This document shows, piece after piece, positions 1 through 5,965 of a DNA stretch of 10,846 nucleotides (position 1 is the first letter of the stretch; the number at the start of each line of letters is the position of its first letter). This DNA comes from Baffinella frigidus (lineage: Eukaryota > Cryptophyceae > Cryptomonadales > Baffinellaceae), in NCBI GenBank assembly GCA_026770585.1, contig MU646790.1, positions 122,547-133,392 of the forward strand, given 5' to 3'. The notes under the pieces are model-generated. The model did not search any database. It was not told the DNA's origin and saw nothing but the letters and a program-made list of their open reading frames with translations. A program made the position numbers and the translations under genes.

Positions 1-32
1 AACCCCAAACCCCAAACCCCAAACCCTCAACC
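1..32. repeat. Telomere-like repeat, CCCCAAA variant
   Basis: Units of CCCCAAA, the C-rich strand of a TTTGGGG-like variant of plant/algal TTTAGGG repeats. The block runs off the left edge of the window and is C-rich on the + strand, as expected towards a left chromosome end. Confidence 0.8.
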
Positions 33-57
33 AGGGAGGAGCGCGAGCGCCCCTATC

Positions 58-123
58 GAGGAGGCGCCGCCGGACTTACTCGACCTCAAGCTCCGCTCCG
101 ACACCATCCTGTACCGCCCCCAG
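58..123 (+). pseudogene. Coding-like module DLxLRxDTIL, copy 1
   Basis: Read on the + strand this gives EEAPPDLLDLKLRSDTILYR and then a proline-glycine tail that reaches a stop near 157. The same module recurs at 220-285 and 327-383. The copies differ mainly at synonymous positions (GAC/GAT, CTC/CTG/TTG, TCC/TCT), as expected if an encoded peptide was once under selection. No start codon or splice site is clear. The parent protein is not recognised. The whole unit is only about 40 bp between telomere-like blocks, so it is best read as a duplicated gene scrap. Confidence 0.35.
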
Positions 124-129
124 CCGGGT

Positions 130-215
130 AGTGTTTCGGATCCGGGTAGTGCGTAGGGCGCTACGGTAGGGAGTACCGTAGGGTGCTACGGAGTACCCGT
201 ACCCGCCTTCGTACC
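130..215. repeat. Palindromic CTACGGTAGGG-type stretch
   Basis: Interleaved direct and inverted copies of GTAGGG, GCTACGG and GTACCCG make an imperfect palindrome around 146-190. The CTAC/GTAGGG words resemble the cores of the inverted-repeat elements further right, for example 7638-7799 and 2752-2872. It may be a relic of such an element. No termini are visible. Confidence 0.35.
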
Positions 216-219
216 CGGA

Positions 220-285
220 ATGACAGGCAAGGTCGAGGAGGTGCTCGATCTCAAGCTGCGCTCTGACACCATCCTGTCACCCTGA
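220..285 (+). pseudogene. Coding-like module DLxLRxDTIL, copy 2
   Basis: An ATG at 220 opens a 21-codon reading frame, MTGKVEEVLDLKLRSDTILS then P, with a TGA stop at 283-285. The core LDLKLRSDTIL is identical in protein to copy 1 but differs at several third codon positions. It is far too short to be a gene alone. It is probably a duplicated exon piece captured between telomere-like blocks. Function unknown. Confidence 0.35.
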
Positions 286-326
286 ACCCTGAGCCCCGAA
301 ACCCGAAACCCGAAGCCCAAAACCTG
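279..326. repeat. Interstitial telomere-like block, degenerate
   Basis: CCCTGAA, CCCCGAA, CCCGAAA and similar 7-mers in the same orientation as the terminal block, here more diverged. Confidence 0.6.
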
Positions 327-383
327 GCGTCGCGTGCTCTGCTTGACCTCGAGTTGCGCCCCGACACCATCCTGTGCCGCCCC
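327..383 (+). pseudogene. Coding-like module DLxLRxDTIL, copy 3
   Basis: Reads ASRALLDLELRPDTILCRP in the + frame, continuing open into the following telomere-like block. Relative to copies 1 and 2 it has K to E and S to P changes, and a TTG leucine codon replacing CTC/CTG. It lies about 100 bp after copy 2. Three copies within 330 bp, each followed by telomere-like sequence, suggest the module and telomere repeats were duplicated together. The parent gene is unknown. Confidence 0.35.
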
Positions 384-466
384 GAAACCGTAACCATAAA
401 ACCCACACTCCAAACCCCAAACCCCAAACCCTAAACCCCACACCCTGAAACCGAAACCCAAAACCG
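380..466. repeat. Interstitial telomere-like block
   Basis: Mixed CCCCAAA, CCCTAAA, CCCACAC and CCGAAAC units, C-rich on the + strand. A short GC-rich spacer without a convincing reading frame follows at 467-552. Confidence 0.7.
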
Positions 467-552
467 CAGGCCGTTGCTCCTTCTCCTGCCGCGGGGTCCC
501 CAGCGCAAACTCAAAACGAAGCGCGAACCGCGGCGGTGCCCCCCCTCCCCCC

Positions 553-718
553 GAAAACCCTAAACCCTAAACCCTCCCCCGGAAACCCTAAACCCTAAAC
601 CCTTAACCCTAAACCATAGACCCTGGACCCTACACCCTACACCCTACACCCTACACCCTACACCCTACACCCTACACCCTACACCCTACACCCTAAACCC
701 CCAACCCCCAACCCCAAA
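553..718. repeat. Interstitial telomere block with a homogeneous CCCTACA run
   Basis: Begins with canonical CCCTAAA units, then nine uninterrupted CCCTACA units at 628-690, one CCCTAAA, then CCCCCAA-type units. The homogeneous run of one variant indicates local amplification by slippage, unequal exchange or a variant telomerase template. Confidence 0.85.
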
Positions 719-720
719 GC

Positions 721-972
721 CTCAAAGCGCCCCGGCGTCCTGACCAGCGTGACCCACGCCAGGTGGGCGCCGAAGAGGGGGTGGACGCCGTTCGCGCTCA
801 CAGCCTCCAGCGCCCCCCAGTCCAGGTCCCCGCCCCCGCCCCGACGAGAGAGCAAACAGCCCAATCCGTACCAGAGAGCCCCCTGGCCCATCCCAGCGTG
901 GAAACGACTGTTGTGGGTTCCAACGCCCGCGGTGGCCCGAAAGAGAGAGTTGTTGGCTACTTCCCAAGTCAT
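721..972 (-). pseudogene. Minus-strand coding-like fragment, unknown family
   Basis: The minus strand is open from 972 leftwards. The segment read from about 835 to 722 has strongly G/C-biased third codon positions and reads GDLDWGALEAVSANGVHPLF followed by GAHLAWVTLVRTPGRFEAL. The frame then runs into telomere-like sequence (GLGVGG...) and stops at 679-681, so any native C-terminus is lost. The part upstream of about 835 has weaker codon bias and may be intron. Overlapping plus-strand frames start with ATG but look like shadows because their codon usage is less biased. No domain recognised. Read as a gene end broken by telomere sequence. Confidence 0.35.
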
Positions 973-1036
973 CGAGGCGCGCGTTCACCGTCTAAGGTTT
1001 GGGGTTTCCACTCGAGGCTGGCCGTTGCTTTTTCTT

Positions 1037-1184
1037 AAATGCACTGCCAGGCCGGAGATTTCGTAAAAGTCCTTCACCCACAAAATCTGTCTACCTAGAA
1101 ACGAGGTACCCAAGATGGGTACTTCGAAAATCGATTTTTGCCTTGAGTTGACTAATACAAAAACTCCGGCCTGGCAGTGAAATG
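1037..1184. mobile_element. MITE-like inverted-repeat element with 5-bp target duplication
   Basis: A perfect 16-bp terminal inverted repeat, CACTGCCAGGCCGGAG at 1042-1057 and its complement at 1164-1179. A weaker continuation of about 20 bp is visible inwards. The 138-bp element is flanked by AAATG at 1037-1041 and 1180-1184, a plausible 5-bp target-site duplication. An internal palindrome GTACCC...GGGTAC lies near its middle. No transposase is encoded. The superfamily is not assigned. Confidence 0.65.
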
Positions 1185-1510
1185 CCGTTGTTGGTATCGA
1201 AGCGGCCGCCAGGTCCACTCGAGAATGCTCGAGGATCCTTTGTACACGTAGGGTTCTAAACATTTATAACAGGATAAGGCATTCCAACCTCGCGCCTGGT
1301 ATTTTTTTTACTCCCGTGCCCAATCTAACATGAAAGTTACTACACAATTACTGACGTGTAAAGCATCTCACTTTTAAATAGGCCTCTCTAGCATTCTCGT
1401 GTGGGTATGCAATCCCACGGATCCAGATGATTGTGTTTACCCTTCACGTGAACATGGTCCCCTGAGCAGGAAATTCTCGGACAGAAAGGTCCTCGTCAAG
1501 CCCCTCGGTG
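1185..1510. other. Non-repetitive spacer, no gene seen
   Basis: Balanced composition with no convincing reading frame on either strand. Small inverted repeats are present (CTCGAG-centred near 1217-1233 and GTGGG...CCCAC near 1401-1418). No RNA gene recognised. Confidence 0.5.
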
Positions 1511-1698
1511 AACCCGAAACCCGAAACCCCAAACCCTAAAATCTGAACCCTAAACCCTAAACCCTAAACCCGAAACCCGAAACACGAAACCATAAACCCG
1601 AAACCCGAAACCCCAAACTCTAAGCCCTGAACCCTAACCCCTGACCCTAAACCCTAACCCCCAAATCCTAAACCCTAAACCCTAAACCCTAAACCCTA
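1511..1698. repeat. Interstitial telomere block
   Basis: Starts with CCCGAAA variants and becomes canonical CCCTAAA towards 1670-1698. Same orientation as the other blocks. It is followed by a 58-bp non-telomeric spacer (1699-1756). Confidence 0.85.
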
Positions 1699-1756
1699 GG
1701 CGCTGCCGAGGGGAATCAGGGGAGCCCTGTGGAAGCTGCGCTGTCAGGCGGTGCCA

Positions 1757-1979
1757 CCCCTAAACCCCAAACCCTCAACCCTAAACCCTAAACCCCAAAC
1801 CCTAAACCCTGAACCCTAAACCCCAAACCCTAAACCCTAAACCCTAAACCCCCAACCCTAAACCCCAAACCCTAAACCACCAAACCCCAACCCCCAACCC
1901 CCAACCCCCAAACCCCCAAATCCCAAACCCCAAACCCCAAACCCCAAACCCCAAACCCCAAACCCCAAACCCCACACCC
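1757..1979. repeat. Interstitial telomere block, CCCTAAA to CCCCAAA
   Basis: Mixed CCCTAAA and CCCCAAA units, ending in about seven consecutive CCCCAAA units (1923-1971). A 57-bp spacer (1980-2036) separates it from the next block. Confidence 0.85.
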
Positions 1980-2036
1980 AGGCGGGCAGAGCAGCACGCA
2001 GGACGAGTGGGTTTGTGTGTACGAGCAAGGGCGGGT

Positions 2037-2244
2037 AACCCTACACCCTAAACCCTAAACCCCAAACCCTACACCCTAAGCCCTAAACCTCAAACCCCAC
2101 ACCCCAAACCCAAAACCCCACCCCCCACCCCCCAAACCCCAAACCCCAACCCTCACCCCCAAACCCCAACCCCCAACCCTCACCCCCAAACCCCAAACCC
2201 CAAACCCCAAACCTCAACCCTGACCCCCAAACCGCAACCCCCTT
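2037..2244. repeat. Interstitial telomere block, degenerate
   Basis: CCCTACA, CCCTAAA, CCCCAAA and CCCTCAC-type units. This is the last telomere-like block in the window. Such repeats lack stop codons on the minus strand, so long antisense frames across it are not evidence of a gene. Confidence 0.8.
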
Positions 2245-2250
2245 CCGTAG

Positions 2251-2385
2251 GTGGTGGCGGCGTACGCGGCCTCTGCGAAGGGGCACAGGGACAAGAGGGT
2301 TGCGGGAGATTTGGTGATGGCGGGTGGGCGCGGTTCGGTGTCGGGGGTGTTGGGGGAGAGGCTCCCCGGCGGGGTTGTTCTTTAG
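2251..2385 (+). pseudogene. Terminal-exon-like fragment, unknown protein
   Basis: After the sequence CCGTAG, which could be a splice acceptor, 44 sense codons run to a TAG at 2383-2385. They read VVAAYAASAKGHRDKRVAGD, then LVMAGGRGSVSGVLGERLPGGVVL. The first half has strongly G/C-ending codons, unlike the adjacent telomere-like sequence. The in-frame TAG just upstream means it cannot extend leftwards without splicing. There is no start codon, and the telomere-like block abuts it, so it looks like the 3' end of a gene cut off by telomere sequence. No family recognised. An antisense frame over the same DNA is considered a shadow. Confidence 0.35.
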
Positions 2386-2458
2386 GGGGGGGGGGGGGTT
2401 AGGAGGAGAGAATGGATTTAGGAGGAGAGAATAGTTGTTTTGGTAGGAGAGAATAGTT
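2386..2458. repeat. G-tract and purine-rich tandem repeat
   Basis: An uninterrupted run of G is followed by three imperfect ~21-bp units of the type TTAGGAGGAGAGAATAGTTG. All purines lie on one strand. No coding potential seen. Confidence 0.7.
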
Positions 2459-2513
2459 GAGTGGAAACAACTTGGCCACAGTACATAACCCCCCGAGTGG
2501 GTGGTTGCACTGC

Positions 2514-2552
2514 AGGGTCTGACCGTGTTGGCAGTAACAAAGGTCAGACCCT
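2514..2552. repeat. Hairpin, 11-bp stem
   Basis: AGGGTCTGACC at 2514-2524 pairs perfectly with GGTCAGACCCT at 2542-2552 across a 17-nt loop. Its context (2460-2700) contains no recognisable gene. Confidence 0.6.
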
Positions 2553-2751
2553 CAACTCGGTGGGGGCGCATACATGAAGAGTGGGGCAGCGCGTGCAAGC
2601 GGTGTGTGCGCAGTGTCAATCGAAATGTACAGTGCATGACAAGAATTCTGGTGGGGAAACGTTTGCGTGTGTGCCGAGGATTCTGAGGTGGCGTGTGCCC
2701 CTACATGTATCCCCTTAGAAGGATTGGTCGGTCTGGCACTGCGAGTACATT

Positions 2752-2872
2752 TACAGGGGTACCTCGCTCATAAGAAACCGCCGCCCCCCTAGGACCACCG
2801 TAGGACCCTAGGCATGGTCCTACTGTAGGGTCCTAGGGGGGAGCGGTTTCTTGTGAGCGAGGTACCCCTGTA
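2752..2872. mobile_element. Element A copy 1 (TA-flanked MITE)
   Basis: A 121-bp near-palindrome running from TACAGGGGTACCTCGCTCAT to its complement, with arms of about 40 bp. The central core is CTAGGACC...GTAGGGTCCTAG. TA dinucleotides at both ends fit a TA target duplication, as in Tc1/mariner (Stowaway-like) MITEs. That assignment is inference from size, termini and TA. Confidence 0.8.
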
Positions 2873-2966
2873 TGTCACAGGCGAGCTCGTGTCCAGGAGC
2901 GTGTATTCCCACACGCCTGCAGTAGCGCCCTATCAGGACCGTCTGGGGATAGCCCCGCCTCGCCCC

Positions 2967-2990
2967 TACATGTGCAGGGTTGCCTCGCTC
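2967..2990. repeat. 24-bp exact repeat, copy 1
   Basis: TACATGTGCAGGGTTGCCTC plus GCTC here is identical to 3327-3350. The word CAGGGTTGCCTCGCTC resembles the A-element terminus CAGGGGTACCTCGCTC, so both may be relics of a diverged A subfamily. Confidence 0.55.
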
Positions 2991-3164
2991 CTGCTGGATC
3001 GCCCGCCGCCGTTCGGCACGCGCCGCCCATGCGGGGCCCATCCAGCACCGCTCTAGAGAGAACGCTGCCGTGCCGCACGACGGCCGTGCGGTCGCGGCAG
3101 CACATCCCGATCCAGTTTCCGAGCCCTCAAAGAACGAGAGGGGGCCCGGCCCGGCCCGGACAAG

Positions 3165-3290
3165 AATATTTGTCAACTTATTTGTCAACTTATGACGATT
3201 GGGTAAATGCCCAATCCTTAAGTCAACTTATGACAATCGGGTCAGGGACTGCCCAGTCGGGTAGCAACTCCGGATCCCGTTGCTAAATGT
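3165..3290. repeat. GTCAACTTA direct repeats and small hairpins
   Basis: TTTGTCAACTTA occurs twice head-to-tail (3169-3192), and AGTCAACTTATGAC follows at 3221. Between them ATTGGG...CCCAAT forms a hairpin (about 3198-3215). GTAGCAAC and GTTGCTA form another near 3261-3286. The octamer GTCAACTT recurs across the window. Confidence 0.55.
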
Positions 3291-3326
3291 ATCAACAGCA
3301 CCAGACCGACCAAAACCTCCTTAGGT

Positions 3327-3360
3327 TACATGTGCAGGGTTGCCTCGCTCATAACCTGTG
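3327..3360. mobile_element. Relic of a diverged A-type terminus
   Basis: CAGGGTTGCCTCGCTCATAA is close to the left end of element A (CAGGGGTACCTCGCTCATAA). It has no matching right end nearby, and a complete A element starts 22 bp downstream. Confidence 0.45.
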
Positions 3361-3381
3361 CTTCTCCCGATTGAGAGGTTG

Positions 3382-3502
3382 CACAGGGGTACCTCGCTCA
3401 TACGAAACCGCGCCCCCCTAGGACCCTAGAGTAGGCCTATGCCTAGGGCCCTACGGTGGTCCTAGGGGGGGGGCAGTTTCTTGTGAGCGAGGTACCCCTG
3501 TA
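3382..3502. mobile_element. Element A copy 2
   Basis: 121 bp with the same arms and CCTAGGACCCTA...GGTCCTAGG core as the other copies. The left flanking dinucleotide is CA instead of TA, while the right is TA, so the left target duplication appears mutated. Confidence 0.8.
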
Positions 3503-3573
3503 CTGAAAACCCTGCTTCGCGAGCCCCCCCCCCGTCCGCGACGGGGGATCCACTCGGGGGATTCCCCATCGTG

Positions 3574-3694
3574 TACAGGGGTACCTCGCTCATAAGAAAC
3601 CACCCCCCCCTAGGACCCTACAGTAGGACCATGCCTAGGGCCCTATGGTGGTCCTGGGGGGGGGGCGGTTTCTTATGAGCGAGGTACCCCTGTA
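3574..3694. mobile_element. Element A copy 3
   Basis: 121 bp, TA at both ends and closely matching arms. It lies only 71 bp after copy 2. The intervening DNA has a C-run and a GGGGGAT...ATCCCCC-like partial hairpin (3541-3568). Confidence 0.8.
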
Positions 3695-3781
3695 AATCCC
3701 GAGCGGAACTTGGGTCCCTCGTGTCCCTCGTGCCACCCCCCTTTCGCACCAGACGCTGCACGTGGAAACCTCAGTATACAG

Positions 3782-3962
3782 CCAAACACGCCTCGAGCGT
3801 CCACAGATACGTGTAAGTAGGCTCAACGTATGAGATACTATATGAGCTCATATACTAGTATATGAGATAGTATCTGAGCTCATATACTATCAACGAAGAA
3901 CACATGTGACATGCTGTGCCCCCCTGGGAAGCGCCCGCTCGGGATTCTCACGTGAATCAAAC
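3782..3962. repeat. Duplicated segment S, copy 1
   Basis: Shares with 4051-4290 an ordered set of blocks: ACACGCCTCGAGCG, GATACGTGTAAGTAGGCTCA, an AT-rich palindrome array (3829-3889), a GCTGTGC...GGGAAGCG block and GGGATTCTCACG.GAATCAAA. The copy is cut short on the right by a truncated A element. Confidence 0.7.
3829..3889. repeat. AT-rich palindromic repeat inside segment S1
   Basis: Two ~30-bp units built on TATATGAGCTCATATA with TATGAGATAG spacers. Each is self-complementary, so the array could extrude as a cruciform. The equivalent array in S2 is at 4097-4156. S3 lacks it. Confidence 0.75.
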
Positions 3963-4048
3963 TCCTAGGACCCTACAGTAGGCCTATGCCTAGGGCCCTA
4001 CGGTGATCCTAGGGGGGGGCAGTTTCTTGTGAGGGAGGTAGCCCTGTA
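3963..4048. mobile_element. Element A copy 4, left end missing
   Basis: Retains the CCTAGGACCCTACAGTAGGC core, right arm and terminal CCCTGTA. It lacks the first ~36 bp including the left terminus. Its position interrupts segment S1 after GAATCAAA. Confidence 0.75.
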
Positions 4049-4050
4049 CT

Positions 4051-4298
4051 GACAAACGCGCCTCGAGCGCCCACGGATACGTGTAAGTAGGCTCAACGTA
4101 TATGAGATAGTATATGAGCTCATACTAGTATATGAGATAGTACATGAGCTCATGTACCACACACGCTGTGCGGGAAGCGTCCGCGCGGGATTCTCACGCG
4201 AATCAAACCCCGGGTTTACACGAGGGAAACCCCCATTTTTCACGCGGCGTATCCCGGGATTTACACGAGGGGCTTCCCAGGTAGAAACAACTTTACTC
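4051..4298. repeat. Duplicated segment S, copy 2, with exon-end relic
   Basis: The longest copy, containing every block of S1. It continues into TTTACACGAGGG twice (4214-4225, 4260-4271), a TTTTTCACGCGGCG block, and on the minus strand LPGKPLV followed by a stop near 4261. The last part matches the end of the exon at 4968-5080 (ALPGGKPL), so S2 and S3 both include that exon's 3' end and its following intron sequence. Confidence 0.65.
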
Positions 4299-4302
4299 GT
4301 GG

Positions 4303-4602
4303 ATGGCCTCCACAATAAAATCCCCGCGTGCGACAAGAAAGAGAAAGCCGGGCAGCGCCGGGCGCCTTCGCAAGGACGGCGGGCGTCCGATGCAAGATGG
4401 CGACTCTGCCATCAAGTGGGCGACCTCCTTTCACCGGTTCTTGACAAGTCAACAACTGCGCGACAACTTTAGACTGCGTCTCAACAATGAAACTCCCACG
4501 TGTGACCGGGCGTGGTTTGAGGCGTCCCCCGCTATTGACGTTCCCCACTCAGTTGCTCACTACAGGGGTACCTCGCTCATAACAAAGCGCCCCCCCCCCT
4601 AG
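4303..4602 (+). CDS. Putative small ORF ending inside an A element
   Basis: A 99-codon frame starting MASTIKSPRATRKRKPGSAG with a strongly basic N-terminal third. A mixed hydrophilic middle follows (SAIKWATSFHRFLTSQQLRD, then NFRLRLNNE), and the last ~14 residues (YRGTSLITKRPPPP-like) come from the left arm of A element copy 5. The stop TAG at 4600-4602 lies in the element. The host-derived part ends at about codon 86, so insertion either truncated a gene or supplied a new tail. No domain is recognised. The basic start could favour nucleic-acid binding, but that is speculation. Codon choice is ordinary and no intron signals are clear. It could be a chance ORF. Confidence 0.3.
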   Translation: MASTIKSPRATRKRKPGSAGRLRKDGGRPMQDGDSAIKWATSFHRFLTSQQLRDNFRLRLNNETPTCDRAWFEASPAIDVPHSVAHYRGTSLITKRPPP

Positions 4603-4682
4603 GATCACCATAGGGCCCTAGGCATAGTCCTACTGTAGGGTCCTAGGGGGGCGCAGTTTCTTATGAGCGAGGTACCCCTGTA
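4561..4682. mobile_element. Element A copy 5
   Basis: 122 bp, TA at both ends, arms TACAGGGGTACCTCGCTCAT and complement, same core. Inserted into the downstream part of the 4303-4602 ORF. Confidence 0.8.
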
Positions 4683-4716
4683 ACTTGGAGCTCCCCGACC
4701 TACCCACACTACTTAC

Positions 4717-4790
4717 GCGAGGGGCTTCCCGCCCGGGAGGGCGCGGAAGGAGTCATCGACAGCCCGATGGGAAGGAGTCCTTGACAGCTG
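4717..4790 (-). pseudogene. 3' half of the ALPGGKPL exon, extra copy
   Basis: Minus strand reads VDDSFRALPGGKPLA, closely matching ITAVEDSFRALPGGKPL of the exon at 4968-5080. As there, the reading ends at a GTAAGT donor-like site (complement of 4711-4716). The upstream half (FAVWGSALEQ) is absent. Instead a 19-22 bp piece, GCTGTCRAKGACTCCTTCC, is duplicated in tandem. Read as a partial exon duplicate. Confidence 0.5.
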
Positions 4791-4835
4791 TGTGGCCTTT
4801 CGCACGAGGCGTCGCACGAGGAACCCTCGATGTAC

Positions 4836-4967
4836 TGACAAACGCGCCTCGAGCGCCATGTTGCAACATGCTGTGCCCCCACTGGAACCGCTCGGGGTCC
4901 GCACGCGAATTGAACCCCGAGTTTACACGAGGGAACCCCCCCTTTTCACGCGGCGTTCCCCACTTAC
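4836..4967. repeat. Duplicated segment S, copy 3
   Basis: Shares ACTGACAAACGCGCCTCGAG, ATGCTGTGCCCCC, the CGCTCGGG block, GCACGCGAAT, TTTACACGAGGG and TTTTCACGCGGCGTTCCC with S2. It lacks the GATACGTGTAAGTAGG block and the AT-rich palindromes. It leads directly into the exon at 4968-5080. Confidence 0.65.
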
Positions 4968-5080
4968 GTGAGGGGCTTCCCGCCCGGGAGGGCGCGGAAG
5001 GAGTCCTCGACAGCCGTGATCAACGCGCCTGACGACTTGTTCCAGTCCTGCTCCAGCGCGCTCCCCCACACGGCGAACAC
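4968..5080 (-). pseudogene. Complete exon-like unit, FAVWGSALEQDW family, copy 1
   Basis: On the minus strand a CAG acceptor (ending at the complement of 5081) is followed by 113 bp reading VFAVWGSALEQDWNKSSGAL, then ITAVEDSFRALPGGKPL. It ends at a textbook GTAAGT donor (complement of 4962-4967). Three more copies of the first half lie upstream in transcription order (5184-5260, 5464-5527, 5802-5846), and an extra 3' half lies at 4717-4790. Between copies 1 and 2 the conserved codons differ largely at third positions (TTC/TTT, GAG/GAA), pointing to past selection on protein. The family is unknown to me. With no start codon, stop or partner exons assigned, I call it an orphan exon, possibly of a decayed gene. 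An intact spliced gene extending outside the window is not excluded. Confidence 0.5.
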
Positions 5081-5183
5081 CTGCATATGCGTAATAGCCA
5101 GATTTACAAAAGGTTGAGTAGGAATGTTCCAACTAAATTTTGGTGGTTTGACTACTATGCATATGATTTCAGGAGGGTGTCTT

Positions 5184-5260
5184 GTGGATGCGTGCACGGG
5201 GGTCGCGGCTGAAGACTTGTTCCACTCCTGTTCCAGCGCGCTCCCCCACACGGCAAACTC
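5184..5260 (-). pseudogene. FAVWGSALEQ exon, copy 2
   Basis: Reads EFAVWGSALEQEWNKSSAAT then PVHAST on the minus strand, after a CCCCAG acceptor (complement of 5261-5266). The second half differs from copy 1: PVHAST replaces ITAVEDSF. A related PVDAST string occurs at 5663-5690. The frame stays open upstream to about 5356 and downstream past the conserved block. Confidence 0.45.
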
Positions 5261-5379
5261 CTGGGGGTATGCAGAGGGGTCACTTACGAGGACTTGACGG
5301 GGGGGGGCATGTCGGTTTCGATCTGTAATAAATAAATAAACGCACTCTCTTCTCACTTAGGGGAGGCGCGGTGGTAGGA

Positions 5380-5460
5380 GTGTTTTCGTAGGATGTGTTC
5401 CTAGGGGGGAGTATTCGGATGTGTTTCTAGGGGGAGTTTTCGGATGTGTTCCTAGGGGGA
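5380..5460. repeat. Three ~25-bp tandem repeats
   Basis: Units of the form GTTTTCGGATGTGTTCCTAG plus GGGGA at about 5380-5410, 5411-5435 and 5436-5460, directly next to exon copy 3. Confidence 0.75.
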
Positions 5461-5463
5461 GTG

Positions 5464-5527
5464 TGATCAACGCGGCCAAGGACTTGTGCCAGTCCTGCTC
5501 CAGCGCGCTCCCCCACACGGCGAACAC
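5464..5527 (-). pseudogene. FAVWGSALEQ exon, copy 3
   Basis: Minus strand reads VFAVWGSALEQDWHKSLAAL then I, after a GTGCAG acceptor (complement of 5528-5533). Its upstream flank (GCGTAATAG on the + strand) matches that of copy 1, so intron sequence was duplicated with the exon. After GTTGATCAC the sequence switches from the copy 1 exon to the 25-bp tandem repeats, so the 3' half was lost or replaced. Confidence 0.45.
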
Positions 5528-5544
5528 CTGCACATGCGTAATAG

Positions 5545-5663
5545 TTAGACTCCACAATAGGTTCAGGAGAGAGTTTCCTCTCCTAAACCTATTGTGAAGT
5601 CTAACCTATTGTGAAGTCTTTTTAGTTCAGTGGGGCATCAACTTTTTAATTCAGTGGGGTATC
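5545..5663. repeat. Hairpin with 26-bp arms plus short direct repeats
   Basis: 5545-5570 (TTAGACTCCACAATAGGTTC then AGGAGA) pairs with 5579-5604 with two mismatches and an 8-nt loop. The right arm's CCTATTGTGAAGTCT is repeated directly at 5605-5619. Two units of TTTTAGTTCAGTGGGGCATC type follow (5620-5663). It may be a small MITE. No target duplication identified. Confidence 0.65.
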
Positions 5664-5801
5664 ATGTGGATGCGTCCACGGGGATGACTCGAGAGTACGG
5701 TCCACCACCGTTCGAACTGATTTGATTTGAGTTAGTTTGCGTTGTATGCAAGTGCAATGTACAATGCACAGTTCCAAATCGCGCGGTGCAGTAGGCAAAT
5801 G

Positions 5802-5846
5802 AGGACGTGTTCCAGTCCTGTTGCAGCTGCCCCACACCACGAACAC
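5802..5846 (-). pseudogene. FAVWGSALEQ exon, copy 4, frameshifted
   Basis: After a CCCCAG acceptor (complement of 5847-5852) the minus strand reads VFVVWGS, then a small deletion shifts the frame. LQQDWNTSS can be read in another frame. The break shows this copy is not coding now. Confidence 0.5.
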
Positions 5847-5893
5847 CTGGGGTTGACGGGTTGAGGGTGGACGCCGCGGTGTTGGGGCGCGGG

Positions 5894-5941
5894 TATGCAT
5901 ACATCTATGTATGCATACATCTATGTATGCATACATCTATG
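5894..5941. repeat. Three exact 16-bp tandem repeats
   Basis: TATGCATACATCTATG three times in a row, with ATGCAT palindromes at the unit starts. Confidence 0.9.
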
Positions 5942-5965
5942 TGCACACATGTATGGATATGCAAA

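Larger units (their letters stand above)
2703..3334. mobile_element. Probable 0.6-kb element with diverged terminal inverted repeats
   Basis: The left arm at 2713-2739 (CCTTAGAAGGATTGGTCGGT, then CTGGCAC) matches the complement of 3298-3325 with few mismatches. Both arms are bordered outside by ACATGTA-like sequence. The interior holds a complete A element (2752-2872) inserted near the left arm, and a GC-rich 2880-3130 portion with several overlapping frames. The minus frame beginning MCCRDRTAVVRHGSVL (3105 leftwards to 2875) has the best codon bias but resembles no family known to me. No target duplication is certain. Confidence 0.4.

Noticed and set aside
186-461. Minus-strand ORF MGFGFRVWGLGFG...
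   Set aside because: Reading of interstitial telomere repeats; the coding-like signal in the same DNA is on the plus strand.
2083-2637. A 184-codon minus-strand frame
   Set aside because: Much of it is telomere-like DNA lacking stops (GFGVWGLGFGG repeats) and a G/C homopolymer; the plus-strand fragment at 2251-2385 has better codon bias.
5261-5290. A possible 27-nt intron (GTAAGT...CCCCAG on the minus strand) before exon copy 2
   Set aside because: Such tiny introns are known only in special genomes such as chlorarachniophyte nucleomorphs; the frame is open through it and nothing else suggests that setting.
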